This document shows positions 10,656 through 21,687 of a DNA stretch of 64,000 nt, piece after piece. The stretch is from Platanthera guangdongensis. Taxonomy: Eukaryota > Streptophyta > Magnoliopsida > Asparagales > Orchidaceae. The DNA is taken from NCBI GenBank assembly GCA_039583875.1, contig CM077160.1, positions 109,135,530 through 109,199,529 on the forward strand, written 5' to 3'. How positions within the stretch are numbered: position 1 is the first letter of the stretch; each line of letters opens with the position of its first letter. The notes beneath the pieces were generated by a model. The model was not told the DNA's origin. It ran no database searches and saw nothing but the letters and a program-made list of their open reading frames with translations. The translations under genes were made by a program, and so were the position numbers.

Positions 10656-13600
10656 TGTATGACCCCTCCCCTTACCAAGGAGGCTCACGGTCTTATGCCC
10701 AGAACCGTCGTCTTACGGTGGCACTAACGCACGGGTTAGTCGACACCGCAACACGCCGATTCTGCCGGCTAATATGATAATATAACCTGTAGGCCAATAT
10801 GATAAATAGAAGTAATACATATCAGAGTACAACACAGTTAGTCCACAGTCACAGTACAAATCATATATATATAAATGAAAGAGTACACATCCACAATGTG
10901 AATAATAAAGGAAGAGTAATAAGGGCTTATGCCCAGTACATCATATGAATAACTCTCCTCACAAACATCAAAACACGGAAGCAAATCTATCATCCTCGAA
11001 CTCATCCCTCCTGAGGGAGCGCTGTAGTAGTAGTAGTATGTGGTATCAACTCCTCACGCTCTGTCACCTCGTCCTGTCGGTCGTGCTGGTGCTCCATCTT
11101 CTCGAGCTCCTAAAAATAGTTTGGTCACCGACCATTAGTCAAAAAGACTATGTCGTTTCCTCCTCACCTCGCCCTGCAACTCCTAGGCACCATGCAGGAG
11201 GACGAAGCGGAGGACTATCAAGGGGTAGCAAAAGGGAAGCAGGTGACAAGGGAAACTAAGCTACCAAGTAAGAGTGTGAGCAGTAAATCTACACTAGTAG
11301 TTCTATGTATATAGTACAAAAGTAAAAGCATGTACAGTATAAGTAAGTAAAGAACTGAAAGTAAGAGCAGAAAAGTAAAGCTATGCTACCACTACACTAC
11401 CATCACAAAACGTACCTTAACTTATAAAAATGCACATACAAATTTATAAGTTAAGGTTTCCAGGAAATTTAACTTATCATATAAAACAGCCCATATTAAT
11501 TTATATGATAAGGATCTATGAAGCGTATGACCTAATATGAATGAATGTTTATGATGCAATTTATGCAACAGGCAAGTGCAACTCACACACAACGACTCTG
11601 TGATCACAGACCTTCAGTTCCCACTTTTTGAGATCTAGCTTCACTCTCGGGTACCACCGTTGTGGCTACGGTAGCAGCGGAGCGGGTATCTCCACTTCTA
11701 AGCAGGTATGCACACTACCAAACCTAGACCCCTCTCATACGCGTATGTACATGTCTAAGGTGCACTCTAGGACCAAGCGTACGTACTTTGCTGACTACCT
11801 GTCAGTCTTGTTGGGTCGGGTGTGTGTTATCGGTGATCGTCCTCCAGACCTCAGTATAAACAACCTACTGGCCCCTCAAACCCTCACACCCGCCTGGTTC
11901 ACCGTACTGCCATTGGTTTGATGATCGACCAGTACCGCATGACCCGCCACTAAATTTATGCACATGCAAGTATTTCATCTCGAGCCTTCAGCTTGTGGGA
12001 CCAACCTGTCCTGATTCCCTCAAACCCTTCACGGGTGAGCCTGCAACATATATCCCTCCAACCCATAGCGGGTGAGAACACACAATAGTGCCTTTATTCA
12101 GTATCCCTCAAACCCGTCACGGGCGAGAATGAACCACAATGTCTTAACCTATTAGACTACTCTTGTCTACGGGTTATTTTACTTAGTGATTTATGGTTAA
12201 TCCTAGGACTGCCCAGGGTATACCCGATGGAGGGCTCTCGGGGGCACTATTAACTACGATGGGATTACGCCCAAAGTTTCCTTTCGCAAGGATATTTACT
12301 TTTGTTGGTGTCTACCTTTTATCCACACTTTGCTTTCATTATTACTCTTGAGTGATCCTAATGGCTTAAGATGTTCTTAGAAGGGCGACGGTCTTCCGCC
12401 GGCCTCCACTCTAGTTGCTATCTAAAGGCTTGCACTTTACTCTCGTCACTAAGACAACTCTACCCACCAGGGTTATATTCTAATTATAATCTCTAGCTCA
12501 TCGGTCGATCTATCCCCTGATGGTCCTTATAGTAGAACCCACTTACACTAGCGCAACCCATGACCTAACACCACCCCGAAATAGAATTTCCAATTTCTTG
12601 GGCCACCTGCCCCTAACAATTTATACTAGGATGGTGTGGGCTAATGAAGTGTGCATGTTGATTTTCATAATTTTCTTAGGTTATTAAAGCCTCTAATTAA
12701 ATCATTAATTAATCCCCTAGGTCATTTAATACATGAAGTATTACAAATTATAATCCACTGACCTAAGAAATTTTTCTTGAGTTGCATCTTGGTAAAATAT
12801 TGCTGTCTACCAAAATTCATATTTTGCCTTGGAATATTTCTATTTATTCTTTAATTAGTACAAAACTTACATAATAGCCATTTTCCAAAGGAAGTATAAG
12901 GAGTTCATTACTAAAAATTCTAATAAAACTACAGCATACATATATTGGTAAACTAATGCTAAAGACAGAATTTCATGAACTTCTATGGAACAAGGGCTAC
13001 AAAATTTCATTTCTAATTATATTACCAAAATGCCACTATGAGATTTTAAAAATTACTGAGTCATCCAAAAATGCTGATAAAATTATACAAGATTACTCAT
13101 TCTCAGATATATCATAAAATAATTTTCCAAAATTTTTTATTGAGTATTTTCATCAATTTTCTAATTACATATAATGAGGATAAAAAGGTAATTTCCACAT
13201 AACTCTCATCAAAATTCTTCAAACAGAGACATAAAACATTTTAGGAGTTAAACCTAACATTATTTTGACCTTGACAAAAATTGGGGATTTTATCTCAATG
13301 ATCAGCCTATTTTTACATTTATTTTTCAAAAGTCCTATTATTTCAAAACTTCCAAATAATAGGATTTTTGCTCCCAAAAATCCCATTATTATAATGTGGG
13401 GTATAATTCACCCTATTGAGCCTCTGAAATCAATACCATGATTTTTGGATGTTCCAAATAGGCCTAATACACAATATTTCAAAATTTACTATTTGCACCC
13501 CAAGCCTATGTATAACCAACACATGCAAGTGATTTTACCCAACATTCTCTGGTCCAAATGTGCTAAACGTTTTACCATGCACATGCATAGTCCACAAGGA

Positions 13601-15325
13601 CCTGCCACCAAAATTTGGGGTCATTTGGAGTCATATTACTCCAATTATTTCATTTATTTACTTTTGTGTATCATGAATAAAACTATATAAAACATTTCCC
13701 TAAAAATTCTCAATTTTTGGCAGGGCTAGATATGTCATAATCATGCATGCACCCAAAATTTGGGGTCATTTGGATTACTGGTTTGGCTTGGACATCAATT
13801 TGAAATTCTGCACTAGTCAAGGACCAGTCCTAGCAAAACAACCCTACAGGACAGTATACTGCACCAAATTATAAGATTAAGGTGGCAAATTAAAGTAAGA
13901 GGAAGGGTTACAACTTTCATCTTACGCACCAGATCTAAAAATTCCTTTAAGGGGTCTAAAACAGACATGCAATATCACTATATAAGTGTGACAGATATAC
14001 ATATATACCATAGTTTTATTTTATTTAATTTAAAATCGGGTTGCACGAATCTTGACGCAAAATGGACGGGATCTGGTCGTCATCCCCAATCAGCCAACGG
14101 CCCAGATTGGTTTCCGCTTGGGCCGACTTGCCCGGCTATTTCCGGCCAGCTGAGCCACCACCACCGCCGGCGGATGTCGCCACCACCTTCACTGAGGTGG
14201 TGGCTAGCGATTCCCGGCGATAGGCCGCCGGATTTGGCTCCTCCGGCGAACCCGAGCAAGAAGAAAAGCTCGGAAAACTCTCCTTTTCCTCACATGGTAT
14301 CGGGCTCAATTGAGCCCGATGTCTCTCCTAGAGGATCTAGAAAGCTAGTACGGGTAGAGAGACGACGAAACGGACCCGAATGGCGACATGGAGGCGAGGT
14401 TGGCTGCGGTTGGCCATGGCTGAGCTACTCCGGTGATCTCCTGCTCAAAACCTCATTTCTTCACCAAATTCTCTGCTCCAGGACTCGTTCTCCACTCGTT
14501 TCCACTCACTAAAGCTGATGGTGTGGTCGGTTTGAGCTGGAAGTGGCTGTATAAGGATATACACCCAAGGTGAGCTCGGTTTGGGCTTTGGTTGTATCAC
14601 CAATGGTGCCAAGTGGCCACCATCCTCAACATTCTCTCTCAAATTCTTCTGGGAGGTCGGCCAGCAGGCTTGGGCAGAAGTAATGAGGTCATATGGCCAC
14701 CTCTCACCACCTTTTCATTTCTCTCTCCTCTTTTTGGGTGAGTTCCCCAAAATGCCCCTTTGCATGTGACCTCTCTCCAAAACCAGAGGGGTAGGGCTGG
14801 TCTTTGACACCTTGGGCTGATAATGGGACAAGTTTGGTGGGCTTGGCCCAAGGAGAGTGAGCATAGCCCTCATTTTCTTCTTTAGGTCAATTATGTTGAC
14901 TAAGTTGACTTTTGAGTTGACCTGGTCAACCATGATGAGTGGGCTGACACCACTTGGTGGTCATGGACCCCATGGCATCACCCAACATGGGTTGGGTCAA
15001 GGTGATGCTCTACTTAGGCTAAGTGGGCCTATAAGTATAGGTTTGACCAACTTAGGGCTAAGGTTGACCTTGGTCAACCAGTGTCAAAGGGTTGACCTAA
15101 TGACATGCCCTAAGGTCCACTTAGATTATTTTAGGGTTAGGGCAATGTGGTGGGGTCATGGTGTGGCTAGGGTTCATATTTAGGCTAGTTTGACTTGGCC
15201 CTATAGTGGGCCCCACATGGCTACAACCCACTACCTAGGGTCAAACCTAGCTAATTTCCCTAACACACACCTCATGCCCAACCCAATCTAAGTTAAGGGG
15301 TCTAGAAGTAACATGAGATGTTACA
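10656..15325. repeat. 4.67-kb solo LTR (Ty3/gypsy, Tekay/Del-like) inside gag
   Basis: The borders read TGTATGACCCC at 10656 and GAGATGTTACA at 15325. Flanking 5-mers are TGCAG (10651-10655) and TGTGG (15326-15330), a target duplication with one mismatch. Removing the insert brings the two halves of element D's gag together in a compatible frame. There is no gag, pol, primer-binding site or second LTR inside, hence a solo LTR. It holds three short 'ccctcaaaccc...cacgggcgag' repeats at about 12010-12135 and long AT-rich sequence at 12600-14040. The border sequence suggests a Tekay/Del LTR, but the lineage is inferred. Confidence 0.75.
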
Positions 15326-15596
15326 TGTGGAAAGGTTGTTGTATAAGGAGGAGGATAAACTGATGGGCAAGTTGGAGGATAAGCCTGTTGATGCTCCAAT
15401 GTTGGGGTTGATTGACTAGAGCAGCTGGAGCTGCTACAAATTGAGTGTCTAATCGCTGCATGATCACAGCAAGCATTTGGTTGATTGCTTGGAAGTGCTG
15501 AGCATTTTCACGACGCGATTGCTCGAAGGCCTCCCAGAGAGGATCATCATTGAGACTCGATTGAGCAAGGTTCTCGGCTGAATGATGATCTGACAT
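15326..15596 (-). pseudogene. gag N-terminus of element D
   Basis: The ATG at 15596 begins MSDHHSAENLAQ and is followed by a helical region with LWEAFEQSRRENAQHFQ, then a Gln/Pro-rich segment that ends at the solo LTR border. It lies about 50 bp downstream (minus strand) of the LTR end at 15649, the usual leader position for gag. Reading can be followed further upstream to 15695, but that codon is inside the LTR. Confidence 0.7.
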
Positions 15597-15648
15597 AGCT
15601 AACTGTCGGTTTTCACCGTCTGTTCGGATCTGAAGGTCGCGTGTGAAC

Positions 15649-17300
15649 TGTTGATGTGCGAAAACAGAGGGGGAGAAGGTTGTCGCGGGCACCAACAGCT
15701 AATGGGGTGTGTTCGGTCTCACAGGCAAGGTGAAGAAGTTGATGAGATTGATGGTTGCGGGGATAGAGGAGAGGTGGAAGCTTCTGAGTACTCGAGAGTG
15801 GAGCAGACGCTTGTTCAAGGGTTGCGGGGATAGAGGAGAGAAGGGTGTTGATCCGAGTGCGGAGATGGTTGGGAAGTTTGATCAGGAGCTGTCAAGCAGA
15901 CGGTTACTTTGACGGTTGTGCTTGCAGGTTGATGCAGAGAGAGCTGAGCTGAGCTAAGAAAAGAGAGGCGACGCTAGTAGCGGCAGCAGCAGACTTCGCC
16001 CACCGTGTCTTAAATGTCACTCTTGCGACGGGCTTTCCTTTGATTAATATTGAGAGTTACAACTTGTATTACACCTTTATAAGAAAGCAAATAAAGGGTA
16101 TACTGGGAAGCTGGCGGCTAAGGAAAGAGGATGTCAGAAAAGAGGCCGCGCGTAATGAAGAACAAAGTCGGCAGGATGCACAGACAGGGAAAGAGAGAGA
16201 GTGCGGACTGGGAAATGGAGTCCGCAGGGGTTGACGACTTGAGCTTGTCGAGCGATGGCAATGATGAGACTGCGGTGCCCCCCCCCCCCCTGAACGAGAT
16301 GATGGGGGTCTATTTATAGGCCCGAGGAGGTAACAGCTTTCGGTGACATTACCCACAGTGAGACGGTAACTTGCGCGAGAAGAGAACTACGTTTGCCGAG
16401 TCCGCAACAGGTCGTGCGGACAAGGACTGCCTTCTGGAACTTGTTCTGCTGATGACAGACTTGGAGGAGTCTGCCCCTGCTGCTGGTGGACTGAGAGGAG
16501 TTCGCCCGAACTGCTGATCGAGCCCGCGCCAAGATTTTGCGGGCTGAGGGACTACCCGCCCGCTGCTGGGAAGCGGGTGCTGGAGGCTGGGCGGCAGACT
16601 GAGCAATGAGTATGCCCCTGCTGAGGAATGGCGAGTTGGGGTTCATTGATATTTGCAAACTAAGAAGCTAGTCCGCCCAGCCCGCAGCAGAGAAGTGTTG
16701 GAAACCGCGAGCTGCCAGCGGTGTTGGTCCACTGGGCGACCTGGCAGATTGAAGAAGCAGGACGCGCCTTCTGCTGAAGTCCGCCATCTATTGAATAGAA
16801 TGTCTTGCCGCCCCTGCTGGGCAGCCTGGGCTTGGCGACCTGGCAGGTCGTGCATGCTTGGCGAAGTGGAGGCAGACTTTGCTGGCCAGCGTCCTGGGAG
16901 CAGGTGGTCACTCTTGACTAATGACGAGCTGGAGTTGTTGTTGAAGATGGTGGGCGGCCTGGAGGTAGGCCGCTTGATAATGTGGCGGTCTGGGCAGACT
17001 AGAATCCGAGACCGCCAAGGTTGGTCGCCTGTTGGACGGAGAGCTTGGGGCAGTTAGCTGAACAAAGAGCGCGGTCTGCAGGGGCGGACTGAGGAAACAG
17101 TCCGCGAGCCCTGCAGAGCAAAAGAAAGCCAGGTGACCTGGGCTGTCAGACCGCTGAGGCCGCCCAAGCCGAGTGGACTGAGCGGTCAGGGAAGCCTGTC
17201 CACCCATCCTAAGATGTCGCAACCTCCAAGGAGAACTTGGAACAGGCTGCGACCAACGAGCTGGCTACCTTGGGAAGGATCGTCGATTTCTGGGTTAACA
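15649..17300 (-). repeat. 5' LTR of element D
   Basis: On the plus strand it starts TGTTGATGTGCG and ends TGGGTTAACA; in sense orientation it therefore runs TGTTAACCCAG to CATCAACA. Its internal block around 15990-16110 (tgggctttc...gattat...tgtattac...gatgctggcgg) is shared with the LTR copies at 31.6-31.76 kb and 36.59-36.75 kb of element C, and both LTR termini match C's right LTR. It has a poly(C) tract at 16280. Confidence 0.8.
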
Positions 17301-18476
17301 GAATGTATTTATCGATACTCAGCTCATCGAATTCATAGAATATATATGTTAATACACGACGAATTCGTCGTGACTCATTGGATATGACTTGAGTTCTCAA
17401 ATTTACTTCTCTAGATTTCTCTAAGTCAAATTCGTCGGATATCACTTTGCTTATACGTCAAATGTATTAAGAGTATCTGCCGATACTCGTCGAATTCGTC
17501 GAGTAAGCTAGTCGATATTCATCGAATTTGTCGAGTATCTCTTCAGGAAAGCATTGGGTTATCTTTTGGATTTGTTTGGATTCGTCTATGTTATTTTCGT
17601 CGAGTTTCGAAGCAATTCAACGAGTATACCCATATATACTCGACAAATTATACTTAGGGTTTATTTTTCCTGTTTTCAAATTTCTGACTCGGATCGTCCA
17701 GACCGCCATGTACAATACTTGCGAATTTCTCGGTGTGGAAGGAATCTTCTAGCTGTTAGAGAAGAGAAGTTCCTATATATACTTAGGGTAGATTTTGAGA
17801 AACCCTGATCGTGCAATTCCAAGCTCAAATTGAGAAATTCCAAGAAAAGCTCCCGTCGGTTTCGTTTCCATTCTTCACGATACTCTCGGCCGAGAAAGAC
17901 GTGACACACGATTCTTTCTTCATCAAGCGTGTCGCCTAGATCCTTGATCTCTGAAGGTTCTCAAACTACTCAGATCTAGTTGATCCATGTGTTCAGATCA
18001 AGATCTTAAAGATTTCAGATTCTCTTTCTCCACAAGACTCTCAAGTTCTATATTTCAGAAAAAAGAAAGACTGAAGAATTCAGATCTAAAGAAAATTATT
18101 CGTAATTTAGTTTTGTATAAATCTTTTATACTATTGTAGGAGGTTTTGCCTCCGAGTTATAGATCCTTATTTTTGGATTGAGTTGCAGGAGAGGTTGTTC
18201 TCCGAGTTTTAGGAGAGGTTATTCTTCAAGTTGTAGGAGTTGAGGCTCTGAGGTGTAAGATTGTTTTCAATTTGAGATAAAGGTGAAGTAGCTGAATCTG
18301 CCATTCGTGGTAGATAGGTGAGGTGGGATAGTGGTTGTACCAACTCGGGGAACCACTATAAATTCTCTGTGTTTCCGTGTGCTTATTTTTGTACAATTTT
18401 TATTCCGCTATAAGACGAAGAACTCACCTATTCACCCCCTCTAGGTGATTTAGGTTGACCACTAGATACTTTCAAA
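17301..18476 (+). repeat. Sirevirus-type copia LTR, 5'-truncated
   Basis: It has a palindrome cluster at 17330-17640 (for example the perfect 18-bp CACGACGAATTCGTCGTG at 17355-17372), a TATATATA-like box near 17775, and the characteristic LTR tail 'cacctattcaccccctctag' at about 18425, ending CTTTCA at 18476. The tail matches elements A-B and the solo LTR at 55.4-57.0 kb. The start is missing because element D abuts it at 17300. Confidence 0.75.
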
Positions 18477-18739
18477 TTGGCCAAAGTAATAATATTTGAT
18501 AAATATGTGATAATTTCCAAATTTACACATGAAGTACCAAAATGTGATGTCCAAATATTGTAAGTAAATTTCTAGAGGTTTATTATGACATAAAAATGTG
18601 TTTAACAAATAATCACAATTTTCCATAATAATTTGGTAATTAAAATTCCACTAATAATTGTATAAATCAATTGGATCATTGAATAGGATGCCAAAGGGAA
18701 CAAAAACTATATAATTTAATAAGGTTGCAACTCAATTGG
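18477..18739. other. AT-rich spacer
   Basis: AT-rich, without coding or repeat structure I can recognise. It may be older target DNA for the neighbouring insertions. Confidence 0.4.
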
Positions 18740-18990
18740 TGATGAAAAGTGAAAGAACTTTTTAGTTAAACGTGCTCAGATGGGAGTAATTTCAGGATGG
18801 GTGACCTCCTGGAAAGTTTCCTTAGGGGAGCTTAACTGGATCACTTCTCATCAAATGGAGATTGTGGCCACCAACAACCTGCTAGTGGGCTGGAGAGGGG
18901 TTGAGGTGCTTGAGCTGTAGCCTGATAAAGGCACCTAGAGCAGAGCCGTGGCGTTGTCCCGTTGGATTGGCTAGGGTCATTATAATAAAA
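18740..18990 (+). repeat. 5S rRNA-derived repeat, copy 1 (diverged)
   Basis: The sequence 18764-18815 matches the internal promoter half of plant 5S rRNA: box A (AGTTAAACGTGCTCAGA) and box C (GGATGGGTGACCTCCTGG). It is bracketed by inverted 13-mers, TGATGAAAAGTGA at 18740 and TCACTTCTCATCA at 18841, with one mismatch. Sequence to about 18990 matches the right-hand arm of copy 2, diverged. The first half of 5S is absent, so it is not a functional 5S gene. Confidence 0.75.
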
Positions 18991-19009
18991 AGTGTATTTT
19001 TTATAACGG

Positions 19010-19416
19010 CTTCCCCAACATACGGATCGAAAGGACGACCGCCGACACCTCTAGTACCATGATTAAAAGGGTTCAACCTCAACAGGTCTGCAGACCATGC
19101 ACAACAACCCCTCTCCATCCACAGGCAGGTTGTTGGAAGTCGCAACCAGCTCAATTGGTGATGAGAAGTGAAAGAACTTTATAGTTAAGCGTGCTCGGAC
19201 TGAACTAGTCTTGGGATGGGTGACCTCCTGGGAAGTCCCTGTAGGAGCGCTTAACTAGATCACTTCTCATCAAAGGGAGGCTGCAACTTCCGACAACCAG
19301 CATGTGGATGGAGAGGGGTTAGGGTGTATGGTCTGTAGACTTGTTTAGGTTGAACCCTTTCGAGCGTGGTGTTGGGGGTGTCAGCGATCGTCCTTTCGAG
19401 CCGTGTGCTAGGAGGC
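19010..19416 (+). repeat. 5S-derived foldback, copy 2 inside a ~134-bp inverted repeat
   Basis: The core 19159-19272 has perfect inverted 13-mers (TGATGAGAAGTGA and TCACTTCTCATCA) around a 5S box A (19183-19198, AGTTAAGCGTGCTCGG) and box C (19214-19238). Outside these, 19010-19144 and 19282-19416 are long inverted copies of each other, sharing blocks such as CCCCTCTCCATCCACA and TCGAAAGGACGA. The whole unit can fold into a cruciform with the 5S segment at its tip. A Cassandra-type TRIM LTR also carries 5S sequence, but I see no Cassandra LTR ends, primer site or polypurine tract here. Confidence 0.75.
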
Positions 19417-19419
19417 TGT

Positions 19420-21214
19420 TGAAAATGTTTTAGTTCTCAACCTAAATCACCTAGAGGGGGTGAATAGGTGAGTTGTGCGTTCTTTTGCGGAATAAAAATT
19501 TAGCGAGCGATGCACAAAAATAATCAAGCATTCACAGACGAAACCAAGAGTTATAGTGGTTCCCCAACCTTGGGTACATCCACTTTCCACCTCACCAATC
19601 TAGCAACACACTAAACTCGGCTACTCAACTAATCTCAGATTGAAAATAATCTTACAACTCAGAACAACGTTCCTACAACTTGATCCTAAAAACTGGATAT
19701 ACACTCGGAAGATAAAACTTCCTACAAAAACAACTCGGAGAACAAAGCTCCTACACTCGGAGAAGGATCTCCTACAAGAATAAATTGAAATATAAAAAAT
19801 ACAAATAGTGTTTTATGTCTCAGATCTGACAGCTTCTGCCTTTCTTCTTCCTTGAACTTTGTGGCTCTATCAGAAATGTTTGAAGAAGACTCGGCAAGAT
19901 CTCTGGATCTGAAATTCTGGACTCGGCAAGATCAAGTATTGGATCTATAGATTGAAGAATGTATTGATCTCTGAATCACTTACTCTGAATCGATCTGTAT
20001 CGAAAGCGCTTTTGGCGATGAAGGTGATGAGCAGCGGCGCCTCCGATTATGGAAAGAAAATTATGGATTCAGAATTATTAGAACATCTTACTAGGGTTGG
20101 TCGAAAATGACAAGACCTTTTATAGGACTTGCCTAACGATCATAATCATAATTACTGATAGCCACCTGGACCAATCACGTGCTAATGACATTTGAAATTA
20201 CGTCTGTCTGGAATTAGAAGAATTTCTGAAAAACAGTACAGCTGTTCTCAAGAGAAAAGATAGTACTCGAAAAAAATCTTAATGGCTCTCGAGAACAACA
20301 ATGAAGATCTAGAGAAAAAGACTTAAAAAAATGTGGAGGTGGAATTCAGCATTCTCGGGAATGAAAGAAAGTACTCAAGAAAAATAAGTTATTGTTCTCG
20401 AGAAGAAGTACTTTATACTCGAGAACAAAAGACTGTCTCGAGAAAATTTCCAGATGGTGCTGAGTCAAGTTTGGCTCTCAATGCTTTTTGACTTAGACTA
20501 CCCGAGAACATTTCCAGATGGCGTTGAATCAAGTCTCGCTCTCAATGCTTTTAGACAAACTGTACTCGAGAATAAAAGACGACTTCTACTCGAGTATAGC
20601 AAGCCTTACTCGAGAACTAGACTTAACTCCTCAGCGCTTTCAACGCCTTAAGACTAACATCTTGAGAATTAAATATATCTTTCTCGAGAACAAGACATGG
20701 TCTTCTCGAGAAAAGAATTAGATTAATTTTAGTCTGGAAAAGAGAATAACCCGATAAGAAATGTCATGAAGTACTCGAGTACATAAGGCCTTCTCGAGAA
20801 CAACTTTTGCAACTCGAAATTATGACAAGTCTAACTCAAGAATTAACTTTAGTCCTTCTCGAGTACAAAATATAGTACTCGAGAAAAAAACTTAGACAAT
20901 TTCTCTGAAAATCAAAAATCATAAATTCTTCAATAAAATCAGCAACTAACTTTTCTCCCTTGTCCATAGTGCTTGTAAAAGAAGTGTGTACTAATAGAGA
21001 GGCTACATATGAGTCAACACTATGGATTACACAATGAGAGATTACATTGTATGGTCCTGTGTTTGGAGACTCATTGTAGACTGACATTGGTCTACACCTA
21101 GCAATTAAGTTATGCAAGCACTTTTAAACAAGCACCATTAAATACAACTACAATTCACCTTAGTTTTAGGGGGACTTCTTCAAATCAAGGTTATTGTGGT
21201 AACAAAACCCAACA
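19420..21214 (-). repeat. 3' LTR of element B
   Basis: Plus-strand borders are TGAAAATG at 19420 and CCCAACA at 21214, giving about 1.8 kb. It carries the tail 'cacctagagggggtgaataggtg' as two short blocks at 19446-19470, common to the other Sirevirus-type LTRs, and a cluster of about 13 CTCGAG hexamers at 20280-20885, mostly as TCTCGAGAA or ACTCGAGAA. Confidence 0.88.
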
Positions 21215-21227
21215 ATCTCCCCCTATT
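21215..21227 (-). other. polypurine tract of element B
   Basis: Plus-strand atctccccctatt reads AATAGGGGGAGAT on the minus strand, directly next to the LTR border at 21214, the position where plus-strand cDNA priming occurs. Confidence 0.7.
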
Positions 21228-21687
21228 TGAAGAAGTCAAAACCCCATATAATAAGTTGAATTGCATAGGTGAAAAAGAATGAAAAGTAAATAAAAAATGC
21301 ATAGTCTTACTTTTCTTAATTGGATACCGATGCATTTCTCCCCCTTTCTGACAGCTTCATTCAGCCTTGCATTTATCTCCTCCTTTTTCTTTTCATCTCT
21401 CTCTCTCCCCCTTTATGACATCTTCAATAGAGGACAGGGCAGAGGTCACACTCATATCCTCTTCTTCACTGAGAGCTTAATCACCACAGAGGTCCTTTTG
21501 GAGAGAGTTTTCAGCTAGAAGCTCCCCCTCAACCAATTCAGGAGACTCTTCTTCAGTTGCTTTATTGTCAAACTTGCAACAACACAGATTAAATCTTCTA
21601 ATTCCAAGAGATTTCCTGGAACTTCTTCTTGTCCATTTGTCAGGTAGGAGTTTTTGTTGTCCTATGGACATACCTACATCCATAAGT

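Larger units (their letters stand above)
9272..17300 (-). mobile_element. Tat-like Ty3/gypsy element D (LTR plus gag), interrupted
   Basis: Minus strand: LTR 17300-15649, leader, gag start at 15596, then a solo LTR insertion, then the rest of gag to 9272. The LTR is homologous to those of element C, and the gag resembles C's gag (DWFYxLxPxSITS segment and a zinc knuckle). No pol follows, so only the 5' part is present or the element was gag-only. Confidence 0.7.

Noticed and set aside
14040..15183. Overlapping ORFs of 60-180 codons on both strands in the solo LTR, possible captured gene
   Set aside because: No recognisable domain, frames change often, and they lie wholly within an LTR bounded by target duplications.
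16643..17222. Both-strand ORFs in GC-rich sequence, possible host gene
   Set aside because: Inside the LTR of element D; shared with the LTR copies of element C where frames differ.
18764..19238. Functional 5S rRNA genes
   Set aside because: Only the internal-promoter half is present, the first ~45 bases of 5S are absent and the intermediate element is changed.
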